Part shown: in pieces, positions 9,311 to 18,724 of the stretch
Numbering within the stretch: position 1 is the first letter of the stretch
Layout: each line of letters begins with the position of its first letter
NCBI GenBank assembly: GCA_944320775.1
Contig: CALUIV010000025.1
Span: 1 to 42,832 of the forward strand
Direction of reading: 5' to 3'
Length of the DNA stretch: 42,832 nucleotides
DNA from: an uncultured Paraprevotella sp.
GTDB lineage: Bacteria; Bacteroidota; Bacteroidia; Bacteroidales; Bacteroidaceae
Position numbers and translations under genes: made by a program
Notes under the pieces: model-generated
Database searches by the model: none
What the model was told of the DNA's origin: nothing
What the model saw: the letters and a program-made list of their open reading frames with translations, nothing else

Positions 9311-10390
9311 ATGGATACGACAAATTTATGCGGCCTGAAACGTGAGGACTTTCAGGCTACAATTCAAGGAAAAGAGACCGATCTTTTCATCCTCAAAAAT
9401 GCGAAAGGTAATGAAGTGGCGATAACAAATTACGGCGGAGCATTGGTCGCTATCATGGTTCCGGATAAAGATGGAAACATGGCTAACGTGATTCAGGGCC
9501 ATGACAATATCAAGGAAGTAGTGGAAAGCCCGGAACCGTTCCTGAGCACTTTGGTAGGCCGTTATGGCAACAGAATCTGCAAAGGAAAATTTACCCTGGA
9601 AGGCCAGGAATATCAGTTGGCAATCAATAATGGCCCCAATCATTTGCATGGCGGACCGACCGGATTCCATGCCCGTGTCTGGGATGCTGAACAAGTTGAT
9701 GCACAAACGCTTAAACTTCACTATCTGTCAGAGGACGGCGAAGAAGGATTCCCTGGAAATCTGGACATGAATGTCACTTATGCTTTTACGGACGAGAACG
9801 AACTGGTTATAGAATACCAGGGAACTACTGACAAGAAGACCATTGTAAATATGACCAGCCATGGTTTCTTCAGTCTGGCAGGAATTGCCAATCCTACCCC
9901 AACAATCGAACATCTGAAGTGTGAAATTAATGCCGATTTCTATATTCCTATTGATGAAACTTCAGTACCTACGGGCGAAGTAGTTTCCGTTAAGGGCACA
10001 CCGTTCGATTTTACTACCCCTCATGAAATCGGCGAGCGCATCGACGCCAATCACCTGCAAACGATTAATGGAGCCGGCTACGACCACTGCTTCGTGCTGA
10101 ACAAGAAAGAAGTGGGCGAACTGAGCTTTGCCGCCAAGATTACGGAACCTGTGACAGGACGTACGATGGAGGTTTATACTACGGAACCGGGCGTTCAGGT
10201 GTATACAGACAACTGGGCCGACGGCTATAAGGGACAACACGGGGCTACATTCCCAAGAAGAAGTGCCATCTGCTTTGAGGCACAGCACTTCCCAGATTCG
10301 CCGAACAAGAGTCATTTCCCATCCGTAGTTCTGAACCCGGGTGAAACTTATTACCAGAAGACCATATACAAATTTGACGTAGAAAAATAA
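9311..10390 (+). CDS. galM: Aldose 1-epimerase (galactose mutarotase)
   Basis: Interconverts beta- and alpha-D-galactose so that galactokinase receives the alpha anomer. It has 359 residues from the ATG at 9311; a GTG two codons upstream (9305) is less likely. Family blocks are present: ITNYGGALVAIMVPDKDG, STLVGRYGNRICKGKF, NNGPNHLHGGPTGFHARVW (substrate-binding histidine), YDHCFVLNK, and the C-terminal ICFEAQHFPDSPNKSHFPS with the catalytic glutamate region and PGETY. No signal peptide, so cytosolic. It is the first gene of galM-transporter-galK, with 38 bp to the transporter. Confidence 0.95.
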   Translation: MDTTNLCGLKREDFQATIQGKETDLFILKNAKGNEVAITNYGGALVAIMVPDKDGNMANVIQGHDNIKEVVESPEPFLSTLVGRYGNRICKGKFTLEGQEYQLAINNGPNHLHGGPTGFHARVWDAEQVDAQTLKLHYLSEDGEEGFPGNLDMNVTYAFTDENELVIEYQGTTDKKTIVNMTSHGFFSLAGIANPTPTIEHLKCEINADFYIPIDETSVPTGEVVSVKGTPFDFTTPHEIGERIDANHLQTINGAGYDHCFVLNKKEVGELSFAAKITEPVTGRTMEVYTTEPGVQVYTDNWADGYKGQHGATFPRRSAICFEAQHFPDSPNKSHFPSVVLNPGETYYQKTIYKFDVEK

Positions 10391-10428
10391 CTAATTTAAT
10401 AACAATCAATCAACTAATTACCAAAAAA

Positions 10429-11697
10429 ATGAGTCAAAAACAAAAACAATGGGGAGCAATCCTGGTTATGATTGCTCTCTTCGCGATGATTGCTTTCGTG
10501 ACGAACCTGTGTACTCCGATGGCAACAATCATCAAGAGTCAGGGAGAGATTTCTAACGTACTTGCACAGATCGGTAACTACGGTAACTTCGTGGCTTATC
10601 TGATCATGGGTATTCCGGCTGGTATGCTTATTGCCAAATACGGTTATAAGAAAACAGCTTTGATCGGTCTGTTTGTGGGTATCGTAGGTATCCTGATTCA
10701 GTGGTACAGCGGACAGCTGGATGCAAAAGAAAATCTTGGTTTGGTTTTCGGTGTTTACCTTGTCGGTGCATTTATTGCCGGTCTGTGTATGTGTATCCTC
10801 AACTGTGTCGTTAACCCGATGTTGAACCTCCTCGGTGGTGGTGGTAACAAAGGTAACCAGCTGATTCAGATTGGTGGTGTGTTCAACTCTACCGCAGCTG
10901 TTGCCTGCTACATCCTGATGGGTGCTTTGATTGCAGATGCTACTAAGGCTAAGATTTCAGATGCAACTCCTGCCCTGATGATCGCTTTGGGTATCTTCGT
11001 TCTGGCATTTATCGTGATTCTCTTTACGAAGATTGAAGAACCGAAACAGGCTCCGGTGAAACTGGATTTGATCAAAGGTGCAATGAGTCACCGTCATTTT
11101 GCTTTGGGTGCTTTGGCTATCTTCTTGTACATGGGTATTGAAGTGGGTGTTCCTAACTTCGTTCAGCAGTACTTGATCGCTGACCAGATTCCTGCTTCTA
11201 CAGTAGGTATGCTGGTGGCTGTATACTGGTTCATGATGTTGATCGGACGTTTTGTTGGTGCCAGCATCGGTAACAAAGTGAGCAGCCGTGCCATGATTAC
11301 TACTGTATCTTCTGTAACTATTGTTTTGGTGTTGTTCGGTATGTTCGCACCGACAGATATTCTGGTAAGCTTCCCGGGTGTTGACTGGGGTAAACTGGAA
11401 ATGATCTGGCAGGAAATTCCAGTAGGTATCTTTGCATTCCTTCTGGTTGGTCTTTGTACTTCAGTTATGTGGGGTGCGATCTTCAACATGGCAGTTGAAG
11501 GTTTGGGTAAATATACGGCAATTGCCAGTGGTATCTTTATGACCATGGTATTCGGTTGTGCCGTAATGATGTTTATCCAGGCCAGTGTAGCTGACCTTAC
11601 AGATTATATTACCAGCTTCTGGGTAGTTGTATTCTGTGCTGCTTACCTGTTGTTCTATGCATTGGTAGGTAGCCGAGTAACCAAACGTGAAGAATAA
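10429..11697 (+). CDS. MFS glucose/galactose transporter (GluP/FucP type)
   Basis: A 422-residue inner-membrane protein with about 12 hydrophobic helices and no signal peptide, in the sugar:proton symporter group containing GluP/FucP. Visible features include the N-terminal WGAILVMIALFAMIAFVTNL helix, GIPAGMLIAKYGYKKTALIG (the MFS A-like loop after helix 2), a glycine-rich NLLGGGGNKGNQLIQIGG segment with conserved polar residues, and GRFVGASIGNKVSSR in the matching loop of the second half. Its position between galM and galK (38 and 31 bp gaps) points to galactose, possibly also glucose, as substrate. In-frame start at ATG 10429. Confidence 0.9.
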   Translation: MSQKQKQWGAILVMIALFAMIAFVTNLCTPMATIIKSQGEISNVLAQIGNYGNFVAYLIMGIPAGMLIAKYGYKKTALIGLFVGIVGILIQWYSGQLDAKENLGLVFGVYLVGAFIAGLCMCILNCVVNPMLNLLGGGGNKGNQLIQIGGVFNSTAAVACYILMGALIADATKAKISDATPALMIALGIFVLAFIVILFTKIEEPKQAPVKLDLIKGAMSHRHFALGALAIFLYMGIEVGVPNFVQQYLIADQIPASTVGMLVAVYWFMMLIGRFVGASIGNKVSSRAMITTVSSVTIVLVLFGMFAPTDILVSFPGVDWGKLEMIWQEIPVGIFAFLLVGLCTSVMWGAIFNMAVEGLGKYTAIASGIFMTMVFGCAVMMFIQASVADLTDYITSFWVVVFCAAYLLFYALVGSRVTKREE

Positions 11698-11728
11698 TCT
11701 TTAAATTAATCTCAAAATTAAAATTCCT

Positions 11729-12889
11729 ATGAAACTAACAATTGATGACGTTCGTAGTCGTTTTATCGAACACTTTGACGGTACAACAGGATCAGTTTAT
11801 GCTTCACCAGGTCGTATCAATCTGATCGGTGAGCATACAGACTATAATGATGGCTTCGTATTCCCGGGCGCAGTACAACAAGGTATGATTGCTGAGTTGA
11901 AACCAAACGGAACACGCAACGTAAGAGCCTACTCTATTGACTTGAAGGATTATGTAGAGTTCTCACTCGATGATCCGAAGGGTCCAAAAGCAACCTGGTC
12001 ACGTTATATCTACGGTGTATGCCGCGAAATGATGGCTTTGGGAGTACCTGTTGAAGGTTTCAATACTGCATTTGCAGGCGATGTGCCTCTCGGTGCCGGT
12101 ATGTCTTCTTCTGCTGCACTGGAAAGTACTTACGCTTACGCTCTGAACGATATGTTCGGTAACCGCGCTATTGATTTGATGACTTTGGCTAAGGTTGGTC
12201 AGGCAACTGAGCACAAGTATCTTGGTGTGAACTGTGGTATCATGGACCAGTTCGCTTCTGTTCACGGTAAGGCTGGTAACCTGATGCGTCTGGATTGCCG
12301 CAGCGGTGAGTTCGAATACTTCCCGTTCAATCCGAAGGGTTATAAATTGGTTTTGATCAACTCTTGTGTGAAACACGAATTGGTTGGTTCACCATACAAC
12401 GAGCGTCGTTTGAGCTGCGAGCGCGTTGCTGCTGCCATCAACAAGATTCATCCAGACGTTAAGAGCTTGCGCGATGCAGACTGGGTAATGTTGAACGAAG
12501 TGAAGGACGTGGTGTCTGAAGAGGATGCTAAGCGTGCTAAATACGTGATCGGTGAGAAAGAACGCGTGCTGACCGTATGCGACGCATTGGTTCGTGGCGA
12601 TTACGAAACAGTAGGCCGTATGATGTATGAAACACATCATGGTTTGAGTCAGGATTACGAAGTTTCTTGCGAGGAACTCGATTTCTTGAACGATGTAGCT
12701 AAGGAAGAAGGCGTAACCGGTTCTCGTATCATGGGTGGCGGATTCGGTGGTTGCACCATCAACCTGGTCAGCGAAGAACTTTACGACCACTTCATTCAGG
12801 TTGCAAAAACTAAGTTCAAAGAGAAATTTGGTAAGGAACCAGTTGTAATCGATGTTGTAATCGGTGATGGTTCTCGCAAACTTTGCTAA
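11729..12889 (+). CDS. galK: Galactokinase
   Basis: Phosphorylates alpha-D-galactose to galactose-1-phosphate, the first committed Leloir step; a cytosolic GHMP kinase of 386 residues, the standard length. Galactokinase signature GRINLIGEHTDYNDG (28-42), GHMP ATP-binding loop PLGAGMSSSAALES (about 119-132), LGVNCGIMDQFASVHG, and C-terminal motif 3 GSRIMGGGFGGCTINLV are intact. It is the last gene of the operon and is followed by a strong terminator. galT and galE are not in the window. Confidence 0.97.
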   Translation: MKLTIDDVRSRFIEHFDGTTGSVYASPGRINLIGEHTDYNDGFVFPGAVQQGMIAELKPNGTRNVRAYSIDLKDYVEFSLDDPKGPKATWSRYIYGVCREMMALGVPVEGFNTAFAGDVPLGAGMSSSAALESTYAYALNDMFGNRAIDLMTLAKVGQATEHKYLGVNCGIMDQFASVHGKAGNLMRLDCRSGEFEYFPFNPKGYKLVLINSCVKHELVGSPYNERRLSCERVAAAINKIHPDVKSLRDADWVMLNEVKDVVSEEDAKRAKYVIGEKERVLTVCDALVRGDYETVGRMMYETHHGLSQDYEVSCEELDFLNDVAKEEGVTGSRIMGGGFGGCTINLVSEELYDHFIQVAKTKFKEKFGKEPVVIDVVIGDGSRKLC

Positions 12890-12912
12890 TTAGAGCAACA
12901 GTAAAATCATAT

Positions 12913-12946
12913 AAGAGACTATTCTGAGAAGGATAGTCTCTTTTTT
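12913..12946 (+). terminator. Rho-independent terminator after galK
   Basis: The 10-bp perfect stem AAGAGACTAT (12913-12922)/ATAGTCTCTT (12933-12942) runs into a T-run (12941-12946). Confidence 0.9.
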
Positions 12947-12983
12947 ATTTGTTTCCGGTGGTATAGCATAACGATAAAATGCG

Positions 12984-12991
12984 TATATTTG
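12984..12991 (+). promoter_or_regulatory. -7 element of the bioB leader/biotin operon promoter
   Basis: TATATTTG is a perfect TAnnTTTG element. No good -33 box lies 19-20 nt upstream. It is only 5 nt before the ATG at 12997, so the transcript would begin at or next to that start codon. Confidence 0.55.
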
Positions 12992-12996
12992 CAGTA

Positions 12997-13440
12997 ATGG
13001 TCAAGATATCCCGATATAGAATAAAGGTTATACGGTTTCGCCAATGGAGCCGTAAGGCCTTTGCTGTCTTCTCATCATTGGGGAAGGTGGTTGCAATCAC
13101 GCGTGTCGGAAAAACGATCACGGAAGTTTCGCTGGCAAAAGTGGAAAAGTATCGTAAAACAGGGCGTGTAAACGTGTTCCGGGAAATGAAAGCTAAAAGC
13201 GAGACGCCACCTGATGGGATTGTCAACCATATTGCGTCAGAACCTACTTACAACGAATGCATGCTGGCAGCAACACAGAACTGTTGTTGCAGAATGTCGT
13301 TTTGTGCTTGTTCAAAGCAGAACTTGAATATTTTTCCGGATTTATTCTGGAAAGTTATCATTAAATATATGTGCGTGCAGCCTGATAGAAAGTGGCGTGA
13401 TGATATGTCCTTTATGTCAGACTGCACGCTTTTTCTATAA
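12997..13440 (+). CDS. Small basic leader protein upstream of bioB
   Basis: 147 residues from the ATG at 12997; an in-frame ATG at 12979 lies upstream of the -7 element and so is probably not transcribed. The N-terminus is strongly basic: KISRYRIKVIRF and RFRQWSRKAFAVFSSLG, then VVAITRVGKTITEVSLAKVEK. I recall a recurring class of small Bacteroidales ORFs with an R-x-W-S-R-K-x-(Y/F)-A-x-F-x-S-x-G block next to -7 elements in front of transport or vitamin genes, but cannot name a family. The C-terminal third is cysteine rich and overlaps the hairpin at 13373-13434, so the true protein may matter less than its translation. It lies 16 bp before bioB, suggesting a regulatory leader peptide. No function is assigned. 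Confidence 0.5.
   Translation: MVKISRYRIKVIRFRQWSRKAFAVFSSLGKVVAITRVGKTITEVSLAKVEKYRKTGRVNVFREMKAKSETPPDGIVNHIASEPTYNECMLAATQNCCCRMSFCACSKQNLNIFPDLFWKVIIKYMCVQPDRKWRDDMSFMSDCTLFL
13373..13434 (+). terminator. Terminator/attenuator-like hairpin before bioB
   Basis: GCGTGCAG (13373-13380) pairs with CTGCACGC (13422-13429). The stem continues through a 2x2 internal loop with TGA (13383-13385)/TCA (13417-13419), and T5 follows at 13430-13434. It lies 22 nt upstream of the bioB start and overlaps the last codons of the leader ORF, so ribosome position on that ORF could affect folding. An attenuator role is inferred; a plain terminator for the leader gene is possible. Confidence 0.6.
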
Positions 13441-13456
13441 TTGCCTAAAGATTATT

Positions 13457-14434
13457 ATGGAATTGTTGAATGAAGTAAAAGAGAAAATCCTTAATGGAAT
13501 CCTGATTGGACAGGATGAACTTTTAGAGGTAGCGCATACCTATGATAAAGAAACGGATTTACCAGCACTGTGTGATGTAGCTCATGAAATTACACAGAAA
13601 ATGACTCCCCGTGATTTCGATATGTGTTCCATTATTAATGCAAAATCAGGAAAATGTACGGAGAACTGTAAATGGTGTGCCCAATCGATGCATTACGATA
13701 CACGTGCAGAAGTATACGGACTGGTAACGTACCAGACAATTGCAGAACATGCCGTTTATAATGAACGGAAAGGAGTCAGGCGTTTCTCACTGGTAACCAG
13801 TGGACGCAGGCCTAGCATGTCCGAAACGCAGGAAATCAGTTTGCATGTGCAGGCATTGAAAAAGGAAAGCAATATCCGGATATGCGCTTCTTTAGGTTTG
13901 GCTACGGAAGAGCAATTGCGTATGTTGCATGAAGCAGGCGTTGAACGCTATCACTGTAACCTGGAAACTGCCCCATCCTATTTTCGGGAACTGTGTACGA
14001 CACATACACAAGAGCAAAAATTAACTACACTGCGGGCTGCCAGAAAAGTCGGAATGGAAATTTGCTGTGGTGGTATTATTGGTATGGGTGAATCAGAAGA
14101 ACAACGTATTGAACTGGCATTTAAACTCCGTGAGTTGGACGTAAGTTCCATTCCTCTGAATATTCTGCATCCGATTCCCGGAACACCGCTTGAACACACG
14201 CCTCTGCTTCAGAGTAATGAGATACTACGGACGATTGCGTTATTTCGTATGGTTCACCCGCAAGCCTATCTCCGTCTGGCTGGAGGCAGAGCTCGTCTGG
14301 ACGAGCAAACTATGCAGAAAGCATTATATACGGGAATCAATGCAGCTATTGTCGGCGACTTGCTTACCACTCTTGGATCACGTATAGACGAGGACAAGCA
14401 ACGTTTTCTACAGGCTGGATATGAAGTGATCTAA
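13457..14434 (+). CDS. bioB: Biotin synthase
   Basis: A radical-SAM enzyme that inserts sulfur into dethiobiotin, the last step of biotin synthesis. 325 residues from the ATG at 13457; the upstream in-frame ATGs (13397) would run through the leader hairpin. The 4Fe-4S SAM motif is CTENCKWC (C67, C71, C74). Further blocks include EVYGLVTYQTIAEHAVYNERKGVRRFSLVTSGRRPS, the YHCNLETAP segment, CCGGIIGMGE, NILHPIPGTPLE, and RLAGGRARLDE with the 2Fe-2S arginine ligand region. It is the first enzyme gene of bioB-A-F-G-C, with a 30-bp gap to bioA. Confidence 0.96.
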   Translation: MELLNEVKEKILNGILIGQDELLEVAHTYDKETDLPALCDVAHEITQKMTPRDFDMCSIINAKSGKCTENCKWCAQSMHYDTRAEVYGLVTYQTIAEHAVYNERKGVRRFSLVTSGRRPSMSETQEISLHVQALKKESNIRICASLGLATEEQLRMLHEAGVERYHCNLETAPSYFRELCTTHTQEQKLTTLRAARKVGMEICCGGIIGMGESEEQRIELAFKLRELDVSSIPLNILHPIPGTPLEHTPLLQSNEILRTIALFRMVHPQAYLRLAGGRARLDEQTMQKALYTGINAAIVGDLLTTLGSRIDEDKQRFLQAGYEVI

Positions 14435-14464
14435 TAATTAAATTATTTATAAGACAAACGGTTT

Positions 14465-15757
14465 ATGATAAATTCAGAGCAACTCAATTTTAATGAATTC
14501 GACCGCGAGCATTTGTGGCATCCATATACATCAACAACGAATCCACTCCCTACATATCTGGTTAAACATGCGCATGGTTGTACACTGACTCTGGCCGACG
14601 GTACGGAACTGGTCGAAGGTATGTCGTCTTGGTGGTGCGCCGTGCATGGTTATAATCACCCGGTACTCAATCAGGCTGTAGAAAACCAACTGAAAAATAT
14701 GGCTCATGTCATGTTTGGCGGTCTGACACATGAGCCGGCCATAGAACTGGGCAAACTGTTACTCAAACTGGTTCCTGACAACATGCAGAAAATCTTCTAT
14801 GCAGACAGTGGTTCCGTGGCTGTGGAAGTAGCTATGAAGATGGCCGTGCAGTACCAATATGCAAATGGTAGTCCCCGAAAGAACAATTTCGTAACAATTC
14901 GGTCGGGCTATCACGGTGATACCTGGAATGCCATGTCGGTCTGCGACCCGGTAACAGGTATGCATAGCCTGTTTGGAAATGCGCTTCCGATACGCTATTT
15001 TGTTCCTTCACCTCAAAGTAAATTTAACGGCGAATGGGACGAACAGGATATTCGGCCCCTACGTCAGATTATAGAAGAAAAACACGAAGAACTGGCCGCA
15101 CTTATCCTGGAACCGATCGTTCAGGGAGCAGGTGGAATGCGTTTCTACCATCCCCGTTACTTGAGAGAAGCCGAGAAACTATGTAAAAAGTACAATCTGC
15201 TGCTCATATTCGATGAAATCGCAACGGGATTCGGACGTACCGGAAAACTGTTTGCCTGGGAACATGCACAGGTCAAACCGGATATTATGTGTATTGGTAA
15301 AGCTCTAACCGGAGGTTATATGACTTTCTCTGCAGTTTTGACTACAAATACTGTTGCAGACACCATTTCAAACAACGAACCGCATGCGTTCATGCATGGA
15401 CCGACATTTATGGGTAATCCAATGGCCTGCGCTATCGCCAAGGCATCTGTAGAATTACTGTTATCGTATGATTGGCAAAGCAAGGTGGATCGTATCAGCG
15501 AGCAAATGCAGCGGGAACTGATGCCGGCAATGGATCTGCCTCAGGTAGCTGACGTGCGCGTTCTTGGCGCGATTGGTGTTATTGAAACCCGTAAACCGGT
15601 TGATATGGCCTGGATGCAACGCCGTTTTGTTGAAGAAGGCATTTGGGTACGTCCGTTTGGAAAACTGGTCTACATTATGCCGCCGTTTATTATCAGTCAG
15701 GAGGAATTACATAAACTCACAACCGGACTGGTAAAGATCGTACGCGAAATACAATAA
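14465..15757 (+). CDS. bioA: Adenosylmethionine-8-amino-7-oxononanoate aminotransferase
   Basis: A PLP enzyme converting KAPA to DAPA with SAM as amino donor. It has 430 residues. The N-terminal block reads [12 protein letters not shown], followed by [15 protein letters not shown], characteristic of BioA. The cofactor region [14 protein letters not shown], the PLP aspartate in [15 protein letters not shown], and the Schiff-base lysine K279 in [11 protein letters not shown] are all present, as is [13 protein letters not shown]. The gene lies 23 bp before bioF on the same strand. Confidence 0.96.
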   Translation: MINSEQLNFNEFDREHLWHPYTSTTNPLPTYLVKHAHGCTLTLADGTELVEGMSSWWCAVHGYNHPVLNQAVENQLKNMAHVMFGGLTHEPAIELGKLLLKLVPDNMQKIFYADSGSVAVEVAMKMAVQYQYANGSPRKNNFVTIRSGYHGDTWNAMSVCDPVTGMHSLFGNALPIRYFVPSPQSKFNGEWDEQDIRPLRQIIEEKHEELAALILEPIVQGAGGMRFYHPRYLREAEKLCKKYNLLLIFDEIATGFGRTGKLFAWEHAQVKPDIMCIGKALTGGYMTFSAVLTTNTVADTISNNEPHAFMHGPTFMGNPMACAIAKASVELLLSYDWQSKVDRISEQMQRELMPAMDLPQVADVRVLGAIGVIETRKPVDMAWMQRRFVEEGIWVRPFGKLVYIMPPFIISQEELHKLTTGLVKIVREIQ

Positions 15758-15780
15758 AAAAATGAAATAGCAGATACAAA

Positions 15781-16932
15781 ATGGATACGACAAATGCTTT
15801 TTTGCAGGAACTTGCCCGACTGAAAGAAACCGGTAATCTACGTAGCCTTCCGGAAATAGCACCAGATGGTAAGTGGATTCAAACAGAAAAGGGCAAACTG
15901 CTGAATCTTTCATCAAATGATTATCTGGGATTGGCCGGAGATCTAAAATTACGCAGTGAGTTCCTTAATCAACTGTCTGTAAACTCTGCCCTTTTTTCAT
16001 CAACCTCATCCAGATTGCTGACCGGGAATTATCCGGTATATCAGCGGGTAGAAAACCTCCTAGCTGAACTTTACCATGCAGAGGCTGCCCTGTTTTTCAG
16101 TAGCGGTTATCACATGAATATGGGAATTCTGCCGGCTATTTCCGACAGTAATACGCTCATCTTGGCGGATAAACTGGTTCATGCCAGTATGATTGACGGC
16201 ATACGTCTTTCTGCGGCAAAATGCATCCGGTTCCGTCACCAGGACTATCAGCAATTAGCAGCATTGGTAGAAAAGTATCATAATACTTACAGCAAGATTA
16301 TTGTTGTCACCGAAAGTATTTTCAGTATGGATGGAGATGTTGCTCCTTTAACTCAATTGGTTGCCTTGAAACGGGCATACACGAATGTCTTGCTATATGT
16401 AGACGAAGCCCATGCTGTTGGCGCTCGGGGAATTCGGGGTTTGGGAATTGCAGAAGAACAGAATTGCATTCAGGATATTGACTTTTTATGCGGAACAATG
16501 GGCAAGGCTTTGGCATCAATGGGAGCCTACGTGATCTGCAGTCAGCTCGTCAAAGATTACCTGATTAACAAAATGAGAACGCTGATTTTCACGACGGCAC
16601 TGCCACCAGTTCAGATGGAATGGACTGAATTTGTTTTAAAACATATTGCAGATTTAACCGACCGCCGCAAATGGTTGCATGACGCTTCGGCAATTATTCA
16701 AGAAACATTGGTCGAACGGGGATATTCATCTCCTTCTGCAAGTCAGATTCTACCGATGATTATTGGTTCAAGCCAGGACACCATTATTAAAGCAGAGGAC
16801 ATGCAGCGCAAGGGATTCTACGTACTGCCGGTTCGTCCGCCTACAGTGCCAGAAGGTACTTCACGACTGAGAATCTCCCTGACTGCTTCCATTACGCCGG
16901 AAGAACTGCTCAAACTCAAGGAACAAATTTAA
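15781..16932 (+). CDS. bioF: 8-amino-7-oxononanoate synthase
   Basis: Condenses pimeloyl thioester with alanine to KAPA; a PLP-dependent alpha-oxoamine synthase of 383 residues. Motifs: NLSSNDYLGLAGD, the stretch FSSTSSRLLTGNYPVYQRVE near the active site, DEAHAVGARGIRGLG (PLP aspartate and histidine), and the lysine K242 in CGTMGKALASMGAY. Twenty bp separate it from bioG. BioF sometimes sits fused to BioG or BioC in this phylum; here all three are separate. Confidence 0.96.
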   Translation: MDTTNAFLQELARLKETGNLRSLPEIAPDGKWIQTEKGKLLNLSSNDYLGLAGDLKLRSEFLNQLSVNSALFSSTSSRLLTGNYPVYQRVENLLAELYHAEAALFFSSGYHMNMGILPAISDSNTLILADKLVHASMIDGIRLSAAKCIRFRHQDYQQLAALVEKYHNTYSKIIVVTESIFSMDGDVAPLTQLVALKRAYTNVLLYVDEAHAVGARGIRGLGIAEEQNCIQDIDFLCGTMGKALASMGAYVICSQLVKDYLINKMRTLIFTTALPPVQMEWTEFVLKHIADLTDRRKWLHDASAIIQETLVERGYSSPSASQILPMIIGSSQDTIIKAEDMQRKGFYVLPVRPPTVPEGTSRLRISLTASITPEELLKLKEQI

Positions 16933-16952
16933 ACCATTGAAATTGTTTTGAA

Positions 16953-17621
16953 ATGCAACAGAAATTCATACATCGGGCTAATAATGCCAAACTGATACTG
17001 TTTTTTGCCGGATGGGGTGCGGATGAACATTTGTTTCCCTACCCGCCCCCTCAAGGTTATGACTTCATGCTTTGTTTTGACTACACAAATACTAATTTTG
17101 ATTTTGAACTGATTAAATCCTATCAGTCAATACGTCTGATTGGATGGTCAATGGGGGTATGGGTTGCTTCTATGTTGTTTGAAAATTATAGCCTACCCTG
17201 GGAAAAGCGAGTGGCTATCAATGGAACCATGTATCCCAAGCACGATTTATGGGGTATCCCAGTAGCTGTTTTTGAAGGAACACTAAAAGGATTTTCCCCT
17301 ACTACACTGGCAAAATTTCGCAGACGTATGTGTGGGACTACATCTGGAGTCAAAGAATTCCTGTCTTGTAATCCATACAGGCCTTTGGAAAATCTCCAGC
17401 AGGAACTTCAAATACTGAACGATCGGATTGAACAGACAACGACAGTGTCAAAGTTTATATGGGATCAGGCAATTATAGGAACCAAAGATCTGATATTTCC
17501 GGTCGCAAATCAACGTTTGGCATGGTCTGATGCGCTTCCAAATCCTGTACCTATTCTAGAATTTGATGTTGCGCACTACGACAAAATACTTTTTGAAAAC
17601 CAGATATCCCGATTTGAATAA
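16953..17621 (+). CDS. bioG: Pimeloyl-ACP methyl ester esterase, BioG type
   Basis: Removes the methyl group from pimeloyl-ACP methyl ester, ending the fatty-acid-synthesis-dependent stage of biotin synthesis. This is the DUF452/BioG alternative to BioH. It has 222 residues, an alpha/beta-hydrolase fold with nucleophile S66 in GWSMG and a C-terminal catalytic histidine candidate H208 in FDVAHYDK. The early FFAGWGADE segment is the oxyanion-loop region typical of BioG. It is located between bioF and bioC (17-bp gap to bioC), matching its partner methyltransferase. The terminal residues end without extra domains. Confidence 0.9.
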   Translation: MQQKFIHRANNAKLILFFAGWGADEHLFPYPPPQGYDFMLCFDYTNTNFDFELIKSYQSIRLIGWSMGVWVASMLFENYSLPWEKRVAINGTMYPKHDLWGIPVAVFEGTLKGFSPTTLAKFRRRMCGTTSGVKEFLSCNPYRPLENLQQELQILNDRIEQTTTVSKFIWDQAIIGTKDLIFPVANQRLAWSDALPNPVPILEFDVAHYDKILFENQISRFE

Positions 17622-17638
17622 TTAGGGTGAAATAAGCT

Positions 17639-18430
17639 ATGTACATGAATAATCACATTGTGAACAAAGAATTGATTCGGCAGCGTTTTGCCCGAAGCGT
17701 TGATTCCTATCAGCAGGAGGCTACGATACAAAGCCTGATCACACAGGAAATGACGGAACGCCTGACTCACTATCTTCCGAATCATTTGGCATCTGTCCTG
17801 GAATTCGGTTGTGGCCGCGGTGGCTTTACCCGTGCTTTTTTAAATAAATTCCAGCCAGAAATGTTTTGGATTAATGATCTTTGTCCGGAGATGGAAGAAG
17901 CGTTGTCGGATATACTAAAGAAATATCCGAAGTTCCAGTTTATTCCCGGTGATATCGAACATACTACGTTACCCCAAAATCTGGATGCTATTGTTTCGTG
18001 TTCTGCATTGCAATGGTTTGAATCTCCCGTTGATTTTATCCACAAATGTGCGCAACAGGTTGTATCTGGGGGCATTCTTGCATTCAGTACATTCGGGCCA
18101 AAAAATCTGCTTGAAATAGCTGAAATAACAGGTGTGTCGTTACCTTACATCAGCCTTGAAGACTGGAAAAAAGCATTGACTGAGGATTATCAGATATTAG
18201 AAGCAACAGAAGACATACGACAATTATATTTCCAATCACCGCTGAACGTTCTTCAGCATCTAAAAAAGACAGGAGTAAATGGTATCTGTGCAATGCGCTG
18301 GAATAAAACTAAACTAGAGCATTTCGTAACACAATATACGAAATGCTTTGGAAACATTAATTCCGAACATATTCAGAAAGTACCATTAACATATCATCCA
18401 ATTTATATTATTATACAAAAAAGGAAATAG
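17639..18430 (+). CDS. bioC: Malonyl-ACP O-methyltransferase
   Basis: Methylates malonyl-ACP so that it can enter fatty-acid elongation as a disguised primer for pimelate. It has 263 residues (a second in-frame ATG at 17645 is equally plausible). The N-terminal RQRFARSVDSYQQEATIQ block is typical of BioC. The class I SAM-binding loop is VLEFGCGRGGFTRAF, and the later motifs IVSCSALQWFESP and GGILAFSTFGPKNLLEI fit the family. It is the last gene of the contiguous biotin run; bioD is 5.2 kb away. Confidence 0.94.
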   Translation: MYMNNHIVNKELIRQRFARSVDSYQQEATIQSLITQEMTERLTHYLPNHLASVLEFGCGRGGFTRAFLNKFQPEMFWINDLCPEMEEALSDILKKYPKFQFIPGDIEHTTLPQNLDAIVSCSALQWFESPVDFIHKCAQQVVSGGILAFSTFGPKNLLEIAEITGVSLPYISLEDWKKALTEDYQILEATEDIRQLYFQSPLNVLQHLKKTGVNGICAMRWNKTKLEHFVTQYTKCFGNINSEHIQKVPLTYHPIYIIIQKRK

Positions 18431-18724
18431 AATAAGGGGGAAAATGGATATCTTTGATATAATTATTTGTATATCGACATTGTTATACATTTATATTGAT
18501 ATAAATTATAATATTATCGATAAGATGCATTTACACAAAATGACTATTTACCAGATAAATTTAATATAAAGAAACAGAATATATTCCAGTTTGTTATAAT
18601 AAAAGCTAAACTACACCTTTGTTTGTTTATTTTTGTAAAATAAGAGTCTAGATAGGATTATTATTCTTATTTTTAGAAACTAAAGATACCTTTTATAATT
18701 AATCTATCCTTAATACCCAATTTC
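18431..18724. other. AT-rich intergenic region between bioC and the GH29-like gene
   Basis: It contains a TAnnTTTG match, TATTTTTG (18628-18635), about 90 nt before the next gene, without a good -33 box. No terminator hairpin is evident after bioC. A new promoter here is likely because spacing breaks the tight biotin run. Confidence 0.4.

Noticed and set aside
9311-15795. galM and bioF begin with the same 15 bases (ATGGATACGACAAAT)
   Set aside because: The proteins differ immediately afterwards; a five-codon match at start codons is likely chance.
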